64,000 bases of DNA from an uncultured Aquimarina sp. (GCA_947496555.1 CANMDH010000013.1:1-64000); one strand, 5' to 3'; positions 18,998 through 27,048 are shown, numbered from the stretch's first letter. The notes: generated by a model from the letters alone, not told the origin. A program made the numbers and translations.

Positions 18998-19336
18998 TTA
19001 TCCATTTGTTTTACTTAGATTTTTGAGGTAGGATTCTGTTTTCATAAGTGTAATTAAAAAGCATATTAACCAAGTTCCTAAACCAATAATCAAAGCGATA
19101 GGTGCAGAAAGTAAAAAAGATAAAATGACTATGAGTATTACGTTTGCAGTACTTAGTTTAAGCAAAATTCTAGGAAAGTAATTTTGAGCAGCGTCCCAAA
19201 TTTTCTGACTTTTCATAGACCTTGGAGTTCTATATCCGAACAAACCATTAATTTTTTTAATAGGCCTGTATATAAAGTAAAGAGGCAATAGCGTCATCAG
19301 TAAACATATAAATATTAAGATTCTAGCAACTTCCAT
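18998..19336 (-). CDS. SdpI-family membrane protein
   Basis: A 112-aa integral membrane protein with about three transmembrane segments. The motif FGYRTPRSMKSQKIWDAAQNYFPRIL, between the first and second segment, is the signature of the SdpI/YhfL family, whose founder is the immunity protein against the Bacillus toxin SdpC. Its position next to the peptide cluster ending at 19486 invites an immunity role, but this family is also common without any toxin and the link is only inferred. Confidence 0.75.
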   Translation of the reverse strand: MEVARILIFICLLMTLLPLYFIYRPIKKINGLFGYRTPRSMKSQKIWDAAQNYFPRILLKLSTANVILIVILSFLLSAPIALIIGLGTWLICFLITLMKTESYLKNLSKTNG

Positions 19337-19485
19337 TTGATTATAGTATTAATTTGTTTATTCTTAGGAAAAAAATATAAAGAGCTCCAAACATTGAAAA
19401 AAAGAAACTTACTAATCCATGTAAAATGATAATTTAAAAGTTAGCTGCTTTTGAAGGCTTCCCAGTTTTATATTTGCTATTTTAC

Positions 19486-20562
19486 TTAGTTTTTTAGAAA
19501 CTCCTCAAAACTATAAAACTTAATGGCTTTTTGTTTAAGGGGGTTAGTACTCCATTCTTCCCATTTGTTAGTGTAAGGATTATAACCGCATTTTAAAGGT
19601 TTGGAAAATTGATCGTCTGGATTTTCAACATAAGCTCTACAATCGGTACATACGTGTCTATATTCACAATCTTTACAAGTATCAATTTTCTCTTTATTTA
19701 TGCCCCAAACTTTTTGAAAATCATTAGACTTAACAACCTCTTCTATTGAATGTGTTTTCAAATTTCCAAATGATTTTAACATCGATGGGCAATTTTTAAT
19801 GTTTCCATCGATATCTACAGATAACTTTTTGTTTAAACACGAATTATGATTTAAAGATTCAGTAAACACAGGAATTTTAATTGAGAACAATTTAGGATCA
19901 ATAATGCCACAGTGGTTTCTATGATCTATTGTGCGAGAAACTAATTTGATTTTAGGATTGTCGGTTTTAAAAGATGTGCCTTTCTCTTGAACGGAATGTA
20001 ATATAAAAAGAACTATTCTTGGATATTTGATGGATAAATTTTCTATTTCTTCGGTATTTATATCTGAAGTAAGTGGCAAAAAGACGGTTATACTTCTAAT
20101 GACAGAGCTACGACAATTTTCAGCAAAAAATGCAAGTTTTTCTAAATCTGCGGTCTCGTAAAACCTTATTTCAACAAACTTGCATAATAAATTTGCTAAA
20201 GCAGTGGTTATTTTTCTTAAATCATCATCATCCAATTTTTCTATCTCAATGATCGCATTATTAATATGCTCTGGCGATTTCCATTGAAGGTTTAGATCTG
20301 GAAATTTTTCTGGTTCATCGGTCCAAAACCCCAATTCATTTTGTTCGAGATATTGTAAATATTCGGTCACAGTCTCCTGATCTTCTAATGAGAATTCTTT
20401 TACATCTTCAAGTGTATCACCGTTTTTGGTTTTTTCAAGAAATTCAGCTAATGGTAATGGTATAGAATATATCTTACCTCTATGCAAATCACATATAGTT
20501 GCCAACGAAGCTCCTTTAACTACAATACAATTTGCAAAGAGTTTAAAACTTTTTTTGCTCAT
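19486..20562 (-). CDS. gwsS: SPASM-domain peptide maturase, grasp-with-spasm system
   Basis: A 358-aa protein matching the GwsS type of maturase. The C-terminal half holds a SPASM-like Cys set: NHNSCLNKK, IKNCPSM, then DTCKDCEYRHVCTDCRAY at about residues 295-310 and KCGYNPY at 325. The radical-SAM CxxxCxxC motif is absent from the N-terminal half, so it may bind auxiliary clusters without radical chemistry. The ATG at 20562 is used; TTG at 20565 is the alternative. Its start overlaps the end of the 71-aa gene by 20 bases. It presumably acts on the precursor encoded at 22423. Confidence 0.85.
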   Translation of the reverse strand: MSKKSFKLFANCIVVKGASLATICDLHRGKIYSIPLPLAEFLEKTKNGDTLEDVKEFSLEDQETVTEYLQYLEQNELGFWTDEPEKFPDLNLQWKSPEHINNAIIEIEKLDDDDLRKITTALANLLCKFVEIRFYETADLEKLAFFAENCRSSVIRSITVFLPLTSDINTEEIENLSIKYPRIVLFILHSVQEKGTSFKTDNPKIKLVSRTIDHRNHCGIIDPKLFSIKIPVFTESLNHNSCLNKKLSVDIDGNIKNCPSMLKSFGNLKTHSIEEVVKSNDFQKVWGINKEKIDTCKDCEYRHVCTDCRAYVENPDDQFSKPLKCGYNPYTNKWEEWSTNPLKQKAIKFYSFEEFLKN

Positions 20563-20758
20563 CAAATGTTAATATTTTAGAAATTGGTTTTTGAGGCAAA
20601 CTGCATTCTACACTTTCTGAATGATATGCCGGAATTTGATCTGAATAAATAACATCATAATTTTTAGAAATCTTTAATTCCTTTATTTCATAATTTCTAA
20701 AGAAAAACGGAAGATTGTCTAAATCCTCTTTAAAAAAAATATCTTTTTTATTCGCCAT
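20543..20758 (-). CDS. Small protein between gwsG and gwsS
   Basis: A 71-aa polar protein (MANKKDIFFKEDLDNLPFFFRN..., ending DEQKKF) with a single Cys and no signal peptide or membrane segment. Its start lies inside the last codons of the ATP-grasp gene (11-base overlap) and its end lies inside gwsS (20-base overlap), so the three are translationally coupled and it is very likely a true gene. I do not recognise the family. It could be an accessory or precursor-recognition protein. Confidence 0.65.
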   Translation of the reverse strand: MANKKDIFFKEDLDNLPFFFRNYEIKELKISKNYDVIYSDQIPAYHSESVECSLPQKPISKILTFDEQKKF

Positions 20759-21728
20759 GTTCTACTAGTGTTTTTGCTATTTCATCCTCCAAATAATAAT
20801 TGCATGCTTTTGATGTAAAGCCAAATTGTCCTGTAGGGTTAATTTCTAAAAAGACATATCTTTTATCAGGTGTTTTAATCAAATCAATAGAACCGGTATT
20901 AAGGTCTAACTCTTTCATAAGAATTGTTAGTTTTTCTTCAATTTCATTTGGTAAAATATAAGGCACTTTTCGATTAGGGTTTTGCTCATTATAATTCCTA
21001 AAATCTGTTTTGGTTTTCGGATCTAATTGTGAGAAAATAGCCATTGGATAAAACTTTTCTTCTAAATAAAAAACTCGCAACTCGATATCCTTTTCTACAT
21101 ATCCCTGAAAAAATGATGGAAAAAAAGTATCTGGTAAGTTATCAATCTCTAAACCTTCAATTTTATCTGTTTTAAAACTAATAAAGTTATTTTTTTCTTT
21201 AAAACTTAACGTTTCATAGAGCGGTTTTGTTATAATTTCATCATGCTTGCCAAAAAAAGTTTTTAGGTCTTTCTTAGAATTGGTTATTATTGAAGGAGGA
21301 ATTTCTAAACCAATATCTTTTGCTAAACGAAGATTTGAAAATTTATCTACTTTGGTAGATTTGGGATTTGGAAGTTGATATGCATTCTTGAAATTATGGA
21401 AAATTTGAGTGTTTGTTTTGCTTATCTCTTGACCTAATCGCCATCGTAACTCTGCTAAGTTGTTATTAGTACACTCAATAGTATCAAATATTGATGAAAG
21501 ATGACTTTTGTGTTTCAAAAACCCTTGGAACCATATACTTTTATATTTGGTAAAATCCCTACTGGATTTCTCTATAGTATTGTTGAGTTCTAAAGACCAA
21601 TCCTTACCATCTTCATAATAATCTTCACCAGAAAGAAATTCAAATAGAGCATTTTTATATAATAACCAATCAATAACCTCTTCATAGCTTTCATTCTTTT
21701 CTTTATATTTTTTGCAAATCAATATCAT
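20748..21728 (-). CDS. gwsG: ATP-grasp peptide maturase, grasp-with-spasm system
   Basis: A 326-aa ATP-grasp ligase like those that form ester or amide crosslinks in graspetides. The nucleotide-binding lysine region is EIITKPLYETLSFKEK, the substrate/metal region DIELRVFYLEEKFYPMAIFSQ, and the metal-binding ExN motif is in YVFLEINPTGQFGF near the C-terminus, where GQFGF is typical of this peptide-ligase family. It lies between a lipoprotein gene (11-base gap) and the 71-aa gene it overlaps. Confidence 0.88.
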   Translation of the reverse strand: MILICKKYKEKNESYEEVIDWLLYKNALFEFLSGEDYYEDGKDWSLELNNTIEKSSRDFTKYKSIWFQGFLKHKSHLSSIFDTIECTNNNLAELRWRLGQEISKTNTQIFHNFKNAYQLPNPKSTKVDKFSNLRLAKDIGLEIPPSIITNSKKDLKTFFGKHDEIITKPLYETLSFKEKNNFISFKTDKIEGLEIDNLPDTFFPSFFQGYVEKDIELRVFYLEEKFYPMAIFSQLDPKTKTDFRNYNEQNPNRKVPYILPNEIEEKLTILMKELDLNTGSIDLIKTPDKRYVFLEINPTGQFGFTSKACNYYLEDEIAKTLVEHGE

Positions 21729-21739
21729 ATTAATTTCTA

Positions 21740-22345
21740 TTAAGGGTTGGTTTTATTTAACTCTAATATTTCTAATAATTGCCTGATATTTTCTTTGTTG
21801 CTTATAGCATGTGGGTGACTATCGCCAAACTTATGGCGATGCATATTATTTAGTAAAAAAGAAAATTTATCGGCAGTTATAAGGCTATCTTTATAGGCCT
21901 TATGTAAATACGGAAACAACTCTAGCTGTTTTTGATAAGTAGGTTGATGCATGCAAACCAGTCTTATTGATGCACCAATTCTATGATTATCCAGTGTGAA
22001 TACTGGATAGCCATATGTTTCTAGGTACTTTTTGATTTTAATGAAGTTAATACTATCAATATATGCCATTCTATCTAGATATTCTTGGTATTCATAAGAG
22101 TTTTTATCGTAATTATTTCTTTTTAAAATCTCATGAGATCTGTCAGGATTTCGTACATCCTGATCAATATAGCCAATATCAATAAGAAATTTCTCTTTTT
22201 TTTCTATTGTTGTTAACGAGTGTACCAAGGAGTCTATATTTAAATTTGGCCATTTTTTAGCGCGAGATCTTGATTTTGGTTCCACATTACAAGATGTAAG
22301 GGAAGCAACAAGAAATATCCAAAGAATTATGTTCTTAACTTTCAC
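21740..22345 (-). CDS. Lipoprotein of the grasp-with-spasm cluster
   Basis: A 201-aa lipoprotein (GTG start; signal MKVKNIILWIFLVASLTSC). The body is alpha-helical and Tyr/Asp rich with the segment YIDQDVRNPDRSHEILKRN and a C-terminal MHRHKFGDSHPHAISN with several His. It resembles DUF6624-type proteins, by eye only. It follows the precursor gene and precedes gwsG by 11 bases, so it is part of the cluster; a role in export, immunity or processing is conceivable. Confidence 0.7.
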   Translation of the reverse strand: MKVKNIILWIFLVASLTSCNVEPKSRSRAKKWPNLNIDSLVHSLTTIEKKEKFLIDIGYIDQDVRNPDRSHEILKRNNYDKNSYEYQEYLDRMAYIDSINFIKIKKYLETYGYPVFTLDNHRIGASIRLVCMHQPTYQKQLELFPYLHKAYKDSLITADKFSFLLNNMHRHKFGDSHPHAISNKENIRQLLEILELNKTNP

Positions 22346-22374
22346 AAATAGTAGTTTTTTCTAATTTCAAAGGA

Positions 22375-22412
22375 ATTGATAGCTTATCTACCTATATAGA
22401 TAAGCTATCAAT
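22375..22412 (-). promoter_or_regulatory. Perfect 16-bp stem-loop between precursor and maturase genes
   Basis: Arms 22375-22390 and 22397-22412 are exact complements with a six-base loop. No T-run follows on the minus strand, so it is better explained as an mRNA-stabilising or partial-termination element that keeps precursor transcript above maturase transcript. Confidence 0.65.
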
Positions 22413-22422
22413 ATATCATATA

Positions 22423-22605
22423 TTAATGTTCACAGCAACCGTCATCTACCCAATCACCATATTCTTCAATTCTACCTCCAAACATCCATCCTGGATCAGT
22501 TACAAAACGAGAATATGATGTAGTTCTACCTTCACATCCACCATTGATTGTTACTGCGTTTTTGTCTTCAATAACGTTTAAATTTAATTCTTTTAATTTT
22601 TTCAT
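22423..22605 (-). CDS. Grasp-with-spasm precursor peptide
   Basis: A 60-aa peptide with a double-glycine leader (MKKLKELNLNVIEDKNAV then TINGG) and a 37-residue core that starts with Cys. The core has hydroxyl donors RTTSYSRFVT near its start, acidic acceptors EE, D and DD further on, and a terminal CCEH. This fits a substrate in which an ATP-grasp enzyme links Ser/Thr/Lys to Asp/Glu side chains. It is the first gene of the cluster. No C39 peptidase/ABC exporter for the GG leader is visible in the window. Confidence 0.8.
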   Translation of the reverse strand: MKKLKELNLNVIEDKNAVTINGGCEGRTTSYSRFVTDPGWMFGGRIEEYGDWVDDGCCEH

Positions 22606-22919
22606 TCTTAAAAAATTTTAATTAAAAATATATACCTACTCTATTTGGGCTTTTCGGTTTCCGCCTATTTGTTGCGCAACAAATTTTATCACAAGCAAGA
22701 ATCCTATTCAAGATTCTATTGCTTGAATTGCAATATTAATAATCGCCAGTTTCATTTTTCGTTACTGGCGTTTTTTTATTTGAAATTTGAAATAATTAGG
22801 GGTAGGTATTGAGTTGTTATGATTAAAACTCTTGACGAAAATATATAAATAATATGTGGTCTATTATAACTTTTAAAATAATTATATTACTTTTGATAAA
22901 AATTTTACAACCTTTAGTT
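22606..22919. other. Regulatory region between the peptide cluster and the XRE gene
   Basis: A 314-base non-coding stretch. It contains a small palindrome (TTGTTGCGCAACAA, 22670-22682 region), an imperfect inverted repeat CAAGCAAGAATC / GATTCTATTGCTTG (about 22693-22726) and a plus-strand terminator at 22744-22777. I see no convincing -7 element for the precursor gene. Confidence 0.4.
22744..22777 (+). terminator. Plus-strand terminator with no gene upstream
   Basis: CGCCAGT (22744-22750) pairs with ACTGGCG (22764-22770), followed by seven T. The nearest upstream plus-strand gene ends at 18961, so it may end a small RNA transcribed from within 22620-22744. Confidence 0.6.
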
Positions 22920-23297
22920 ATGGAAGATGTATTAGAAAGAATAAAAAGTATTCGTAAACAAAGAGGATTCTCACATGAATACGTAGCACATGAACTTAAT
23001 ATAAGTCAGGCAGCCTATAGCAAATTAGAGAAAAACGAAACCAAACTTACGGTTGAGCGATTGTTTCAATTATCTGAAATTCTTGAAGCACCCGTAAACG
23101 AAATTCTTAATGCAAAAGCCAATAATGTATTTCATCAAAATAATAATAATACAGGAACTTTTATTGGTAATCAAGAAGTTCAAAATCTTTATCAAGAAAA
23201 TAAGGAAAAAACGGATAAGATTATTGAATTATATGACGCACAATTAAAAGATAAGGATAAACTCATAGAAATTCTGAGTAGAAAGAAAGAGAATTAA
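22920..23297 (+). CDS. XRE-family transcriptional regulator
   Basis: A 125-aa DNA-binding protein. The ATG at 22920 (MEDVLERIKSIRKQRG) is preferred to the open frame from 22854, whose extra N-terminus is hydrophobic and unlike the family. The helix-turn-helix is RGFSHEYVAHELNISQAAYSKLEKNETKLT; after it come an Asn-rich linker and a C-terminal coiled coil rich in Lys/Glu (KTDKIIELYDAQLKDKDKLIEIL) for oligomerisation. It faces away from the peptide cluster and could control it. Confidence 0.85.
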   Translation: MEDVLERIKSIRKQRGFSHEYVAHELNISQAAYSKLEKNETKLTVERLFQLSEILEAPVNEILNAKANNVFHQNNNNTGTFIGNQEVQNLYQENKEKTDKIIELYDAQLKDKDKLIEILSRKKEN

Positions 23298-23332
23298 TTT
23301 ATAGTCTCCAGTATCCTTTCAGCAAGTGTTAT

Positions 23333-24298
23333 TTATCTTTTTTTCAAATTCTTATTGAACTCCGACAAAGCCTGTTTGTTTTTATCTAAAATGGATTTTT
23401 TTGTTAATTCTTCAAGTTCCTCTCCTGTTTTATCTTGAGCGTCTATATATGTTCTATCACTTTGTTTTCTGACCGCTTTAATTAAGTCTATTTTCTTAAG
23501 TTGTTCGAGTTGGTCTTTCGCAGTATTTTTTAGGACCTTATATCTGCCTTGCTTAGTTCCTCCTAATTTAATCATTTCGGCATTTAAAGATTCTAAATTT
23601 GACATAACTGTCAACTCATTAATACTTGCAAAGTCTCTCATATTTAGACCATTTGATGCATGACCTTTGTTAGCTTCTTTCCATTCTTTTGCAGTACATC
23701 CAAATAAAGCTAAGTTTAACAGATCAGCTTCCTTTGCATATTCTATACCTTTTTTACTTTCTGGTAAAGTAGACTGAGGAATAATATGTTTCATCACCGC
23801 ATCCGTGTGAATATGATAATTTACTTTGCTTAAAACTCTTTTTACATCCCATTCAAGATTATAAGTATCATTTTCTACCAGCTTTAGTCTCTGATACTCT
23901 TTAATTAAATATAGTTTAAAAACAGGGCTAATCCATGCACCAAACTCAAAAGCGATATCTTTATGAGCATAGGTGCCTCCGTATCTACCAGTTTTAGATA
24001 TTAAACCTATAGCATTGGTTTTAGTAACCCATTGTTTTACAGAAAGATGAAATCTATTAAGTCCAGCTACTTTCATAATTCCCTCGAATTCGAGGGAATT
24101 AAAATCTTTATTATTTAATTGTTCCCAAACACCTAAAAATTCAATTGTATTTTTATTCCGTAACCAATTTTCAATATTGATACTTTCACCTTCCATTCCT
24201 TTCACCATATCCGTAAGACAGATGAAATCTTCATTACTGTCATTTGAATATATTGCTACTTCAACATCGTTTACACTTATTTTAGCTTGTTTAACCAT
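23333..24298 (-). CDS. KilA-N domain protein
   Basis: A 321-aa protein whose N-terminal 130 residues are a KilA-N DNA-binding domain, as in phage antirepressors: ICLTDMVKG, IENWLRNKNTIEFLGVWEQLNN, GLISKTGRYGGTYAHKDIAFEFGAWISPVFKLYLIKEYQRL. The rest is helical and Lys rich. It converges on the XRE gene with a 35-base gap. Such proteins are usually phage or mobile-element derived, supporting acquisition of this stretch, but no integrase or capsid gene is near. Confidence 0.88.
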   Translation of the reverse strand: MVKQAKISVNDVEVAIYSNDSNEDFICLTDMVKGMEGESINIENWLRNKNTIEFLGVWEQLNNKDFNSLEFEGIMKVAGLNRFHLSVKQWVTKTNAIGLISKTGRYGGTYAHKDIAFEFGAWISPVFKLYLIKEYQRLKLVENDTYNLEWDVKRVLSKVNYHIHTDAVMKHIIPQSTLPESKKGIEYAKEADLLNLALFGCTAKEWKEANKGHASNGLNMRDFASINELTVMSNLESLNAEMIKLGGTKQGRYKVLKNTAKDQLEQLKKIDLIKAVRKQSDRTYIDAQDKTGEELEELTKKSILDKNKQALSEFNKNLKKR

Positions 24299-24345
24299 TA
24301 CTAGATTTCAATTCAATAAATTATTCCCATAAAGGTAAGCTTTTT

Positions 24346-24382
24346 GTAAAAAAGAAAAGCTAAACCAATAATGATTTAGCTT
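24346..24382 (-). terminator. Terminator of the sufABCD transcript
   Basis: AAGCTAAA (24357-24364) pairs with TTTAGCTT (24375-24382). Read on the minus strand the hairpin is followed by TTTTCTTTTTT, 28 bases after the sufD stop. Confidence 0.75.
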
Positions 24383-24409
24383 AACAAAAAATTTATTTTT
24401 TGAAATCAA

Positions 24410-25723
24410 TTACAAATCAAAACCAATATCTACATTAAGTTTATTGGCAATTAGTTTATTGATTCTACTTTTTAATTGAGGGATTTTTACACTCTCTAAA
24501 ACATTATTGGCAAAGGCATACATCATCAACGCTCTTGCTTCTTTTTCACCAATACCACGAGTTCTCATGTAGAATAATGCATTTTCGTCTAATTGACCAA
24601 TGGTACAACCATGAGAACATTTTACATCATCGGCAAAAATCTCTAGTTGAGGTTTTGAGTTGATCGTTGCCTTGTCACTTAATAGGATGTTATTGTTTGA
24701 CTGAAAAGCATTGGTCTTCTGAGCTTCTTTATTCACAATGATTTTTCCATTAAAAACCCCAGTAGCTTTTTCGTCAAAAATACCTTTATAATCCTGGTGA
24801 CTTTCACAATTTGGTGCTGTATGATGTACCAATGTATTGTGGTCTACATGCTGTTTTCCTTCGATAATGGTTATGCCATTAAGTACAGAATCGATACCTT
24901 CTCCTTTTTGAAAGAAGTTCAGATTATTTCTGGTAAGATTTCCACCAAAAGCAAAGGTATGCACAGATGCTAAGCTTTGAGCCTGTTGTTCGATATACGT
25001 ATTGTCGATTAACGAAGCATTTTGGTTGTCATTCTGTATTTTATAATAATCTACCACTGCTCTCTTGTCTGCAAAGATCTCGGTTACCGAATTTGTTAAC
25101 ACAGGATTCTCGGTAAGACTTTGATGACGCTCTATAATCTGAACGTGAGAATTCTCTTCAACAATAATCAAATTACGAGGTTGTAAAAGCAGTGAGGATT
25201 CTTTTCCTGTAGAAAAATGTATAATTTGAATCGGCTTATCGGCCAATTTGTTTTTTGGAATATAAATATAAGCGCCCTCTTTAGAAAAAGCTGTATTTAA
25301 AGAACTAAGACCATCCTGGCGGGCTATTTTATTGAAATAGTTATCTATAAGAGGTTTATATTTATCCTTGGTCAATGCAGAAGACATTAAACACACGTCT
25401 ATTTTGTCATGAGTAGTCTCAGACAAGTGCGAAGAATATATCCCGTCTATAAATACAATTTTATAGGTATCAAGATCATGTAGGAAATATTTCTTTACAT
25501 CCTTAAACTCTAAAGCATTTTCTTCTTTAGGGAAAACACTATAGTCATGTTTTAATATCGTATTTAGAGAAGTATATTTCCACGCTTCTTCTTTTTTGGT
25601 AGGGAATCCTTTCTCTTCAAAAACTTTGATTGCCTGACTCCTGATATCATGAACAGGAGCATCTATATCCACAGTGTTTTCGAAGGCCAAAAAAGAGGAG
25701 ACTAATTTTTCTTTCAATTCCAT
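24410..25723 (-). CDS. sufD: SufD, scaffold subunit of SufBCD
   Basis: A 437-aa SufD protein, partner of SufB in the SufBC2D scaffold on which Fe-S clusters are built. Features are the N-terminal KKEEAWKYTSLN helix, the beta-helix core and the conserved C-terminal DVKCSHGCTIGQLDENALFYMRTRGI, with the His used in the active complex. It is the last gene of the sufA-B-lipoprotein-C-D run and is followed by a terminator. Confidence 0.96.
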   Translation of the reverse strand: MELKEKLVSSFLAFENTVDIDAPVHDIRSQAIKVFEEKGFPTKKEEAWKYTSLNTILKHDYSVFPKEENALEFKDVKKYFLHDLDTYKIVFIDGIYSSHLSETTHDKIDVCLMSSALTKDKYKPLIDNYFNKIARQDGLSSLNTAFSKEGAYIYIPKNKLADKPIQIIHFSTGKESSLLLQPRNLIIVEENSHVQIIERHQSLTENPVLTNSVTEIFADKRAVVDYYKIQNDNQNASLIDNTYIEQQAQSLASVHTFAFGGNLTRNNLNFFQKGEGIDSVLNGITIIEGKQHVDHNTLVHHTAPNCESHQDYKGIFDEKATGVFNGKIIVNKEAQKTNAFQSNNNILLSDKATINSKPQLEIFADDVKCSHGCTIGQLDENALFYMRTRGIGEKEARALMMYAFANNVLESVKIPQLKSRINKLIANKLNVDIGFDL

Positions 25724-25744
25724 GTTCTTAGTTGTTTGTTGTTT

Positions 25745-25804
25745 GTTAATCGTTGATTGTTTAGTATTTCAAATATGTATTTCTATAAACTATCAACCAT
25801 TAAC
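25745..25804 (-). repeat. Imperfect inverted repeat between sufC and sufD
   Basis: Arms 25745-25762 and 25787-25804 match as inverted repeats at 16 of 18 positions, within the 92-base gap. No T-run follows; it may tune the sufC/sufD ratio by mRNA processing. Confidence 0.5.
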
Positions 25805-25815
25805 GATAAACTAAA

Positions 25816-26568
25816 TTAAGCGTTTATCTCTTCCTTAATCCAATCGTATCCTTTCTCTTCTAACTCAAGAGCTAATTCTTTGGTTCCAGATTTCACAATT
25901 TTACCATCGTATAACACATGTACAAAATCTGGAACGATATATTCTAATAGTCTTTGATAGTGTGTAATTACCACAATGGCATTATCTCCACCTTTAAGCT
26001 TGTTTACTCCGTTGGCAACGATGCGCAAAGCATCAATATCAAGCCCAGAATCAGTTTCATCCAGAATGGCTAATTTTGGCTCCATCATCGCCATTTGAAA
26101 GATCTCATTTCGTTTTTTCTCTCCACCCGAGAATCCTTCATTAAGAGAACGTGATAAAAATTTACGGTCGATCTCCAATAATTCTGATTTCTCACGAATT
26201 TTCTTCAGCATATCTTTTGCTGGCATTTCTTCAAGTCCCTGTGCTTTTCGAGTCTCATTGATTGCCGTTTTCATAAAATTGGTAACCGTAACCCCTGGAA
26301 TTTCTACAGGATATTGAAACGATAAGAAAACACCTTTATGAGCACGTTCTTCGGCAGCCAGTTCTTCCATATCTTCTCCATTCAAAAGAATTTCACCCTT
26401 AGTAACCTCATAGTCTTCTTTTCCGGCAACAATATTTGCCAATGTACTTTTTCCAGAACCATTAGGTCCCATAATTGCATGAACTTCTCCTGCTTTTACA
26501 TTAAGGCTAAGACCTTTTAAAATTTCTTTTTCTTCTACGCTAGCGTGCAAATCTTTTATTTCTAACAT
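25816..26568 (-). CDS. sufC: SufC, ATPase of SufBCD
   Basis: A 250-aa ABC-type ATPase that powers the SufBCD scaffold. Walker A GPNGSGKST near residue 35, signature LNEGFSGGEKKRNEI, Walker B LAILDETDSGLDIDALR and the switch His in VVITHYQRLL are all present. It lies downstream of the small lipoprotein gene (36-base gap). Confidence 0.97.
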   Translation of the reverse strand: MLEIKDLHASVEEKEILKGLSLNVKAGEVHAIMGPNGSGKSTLANIVAGKEDYEVTKGEILLNGEDMEELAAEERAHKGVFLSFQYPVEIPGVTVTNFMKTAINETRKAQGLEEMPAKDMLKKIREKSELLEIDRKFLSRSLNEGFSGGEKKRNEIFQMAMMEPKLAILDETDSGLDIDALRIVANGVNKLKGGDNAIVVITHYQRLLEYIVPDFVHVLYDGKIVKSGTKELALELEEKGYDWIKEEINA

Positions 26569-26604
26569 GCTTAATTCTTTTATCTTTAATAAGATATATT
26601 GTAT

Positions 26605-27021
26605 TTAATTTTCTTTTTGCTCTATTGAGTCAAGGGCACTTTGTTCAGTTTCTGCCGAATTAATTTTTGTCGGTAATTCTGAAGTAGGGGCACTAACTCC
26701 TATAATTTCTTTTATCTCAACGATTTCTTTCCATTTTTCGACACCATTGGTATCATTTGGTTTCACAATTCCTTTTATTACCACTGGTACCATATCATAT
26801 TCTTCCCTTTGCAAAGGTTCTACCCTTTGAGCCAGTTCTTTTGTGATATCATTAATTATAACACCATAGATAAAATCCTTTCCCATAATCACTGCAGCAC
26901 CATCAATCAAAATAAACTCTCCACGAATTAAACTAGGTTCTATGTTTTCTGTTTCTGATTTTTCTTTTTTACACGAAAAAATTAATAAGGTTACAGCAAT
27001 GAGAAGAAATGATTTTTTCAT
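26605..27021 (-). CDS. Small lipoprotein inside the suf operon
   Basis: A 138-aa lipoprotein (MKKSFLLIAVTLLIFSC) with a compact beta-rich domain: GEFILIDGAAVIMGKDFIYGVIIND, PVVIKGIVKPNDTNGVEKWKEIVEIKEI, resembling an OB-type fold, then an Ala/Glu/Ser tail. It is set tightly between sufB (27 bases) and sufC (36 bases), so it must be co-transcribed with cytoplasmic Fe-S machinery although it should be exported. Function unknown. Confidence 0.8.
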   Translation of the reverse strand: MKKSFLLIAVTLLIFSCKKEKSETENIEPSLIRGEFILIDGAAVIMGKDFIYGVIINDITKELAQRVEPLQREEYDMVPVVIKGIVKPNDTNGVEKWKEIVEIKEIIGVSAPTSELPTKINSAETEQSALDSIEQKEN

Positions 27022-27048
27022 TAATACAGGTTTGATGGTTACACAATT

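Noticed and set aside
22854-22919. Upstream extension of the XRE regulator
   Set aside because: It would add 22 hydrophobic residues unlike XRE proteins; the ATG at 22920 starts exactly at the family's usual N-terminus.
17545-24382. Integrase attachment sites around the accessory segment in the SUF locus
   Set aside because: I looked for matching direct repeats near 17.5 and 24.4 kb and saw none beyond short AT-rich matches.
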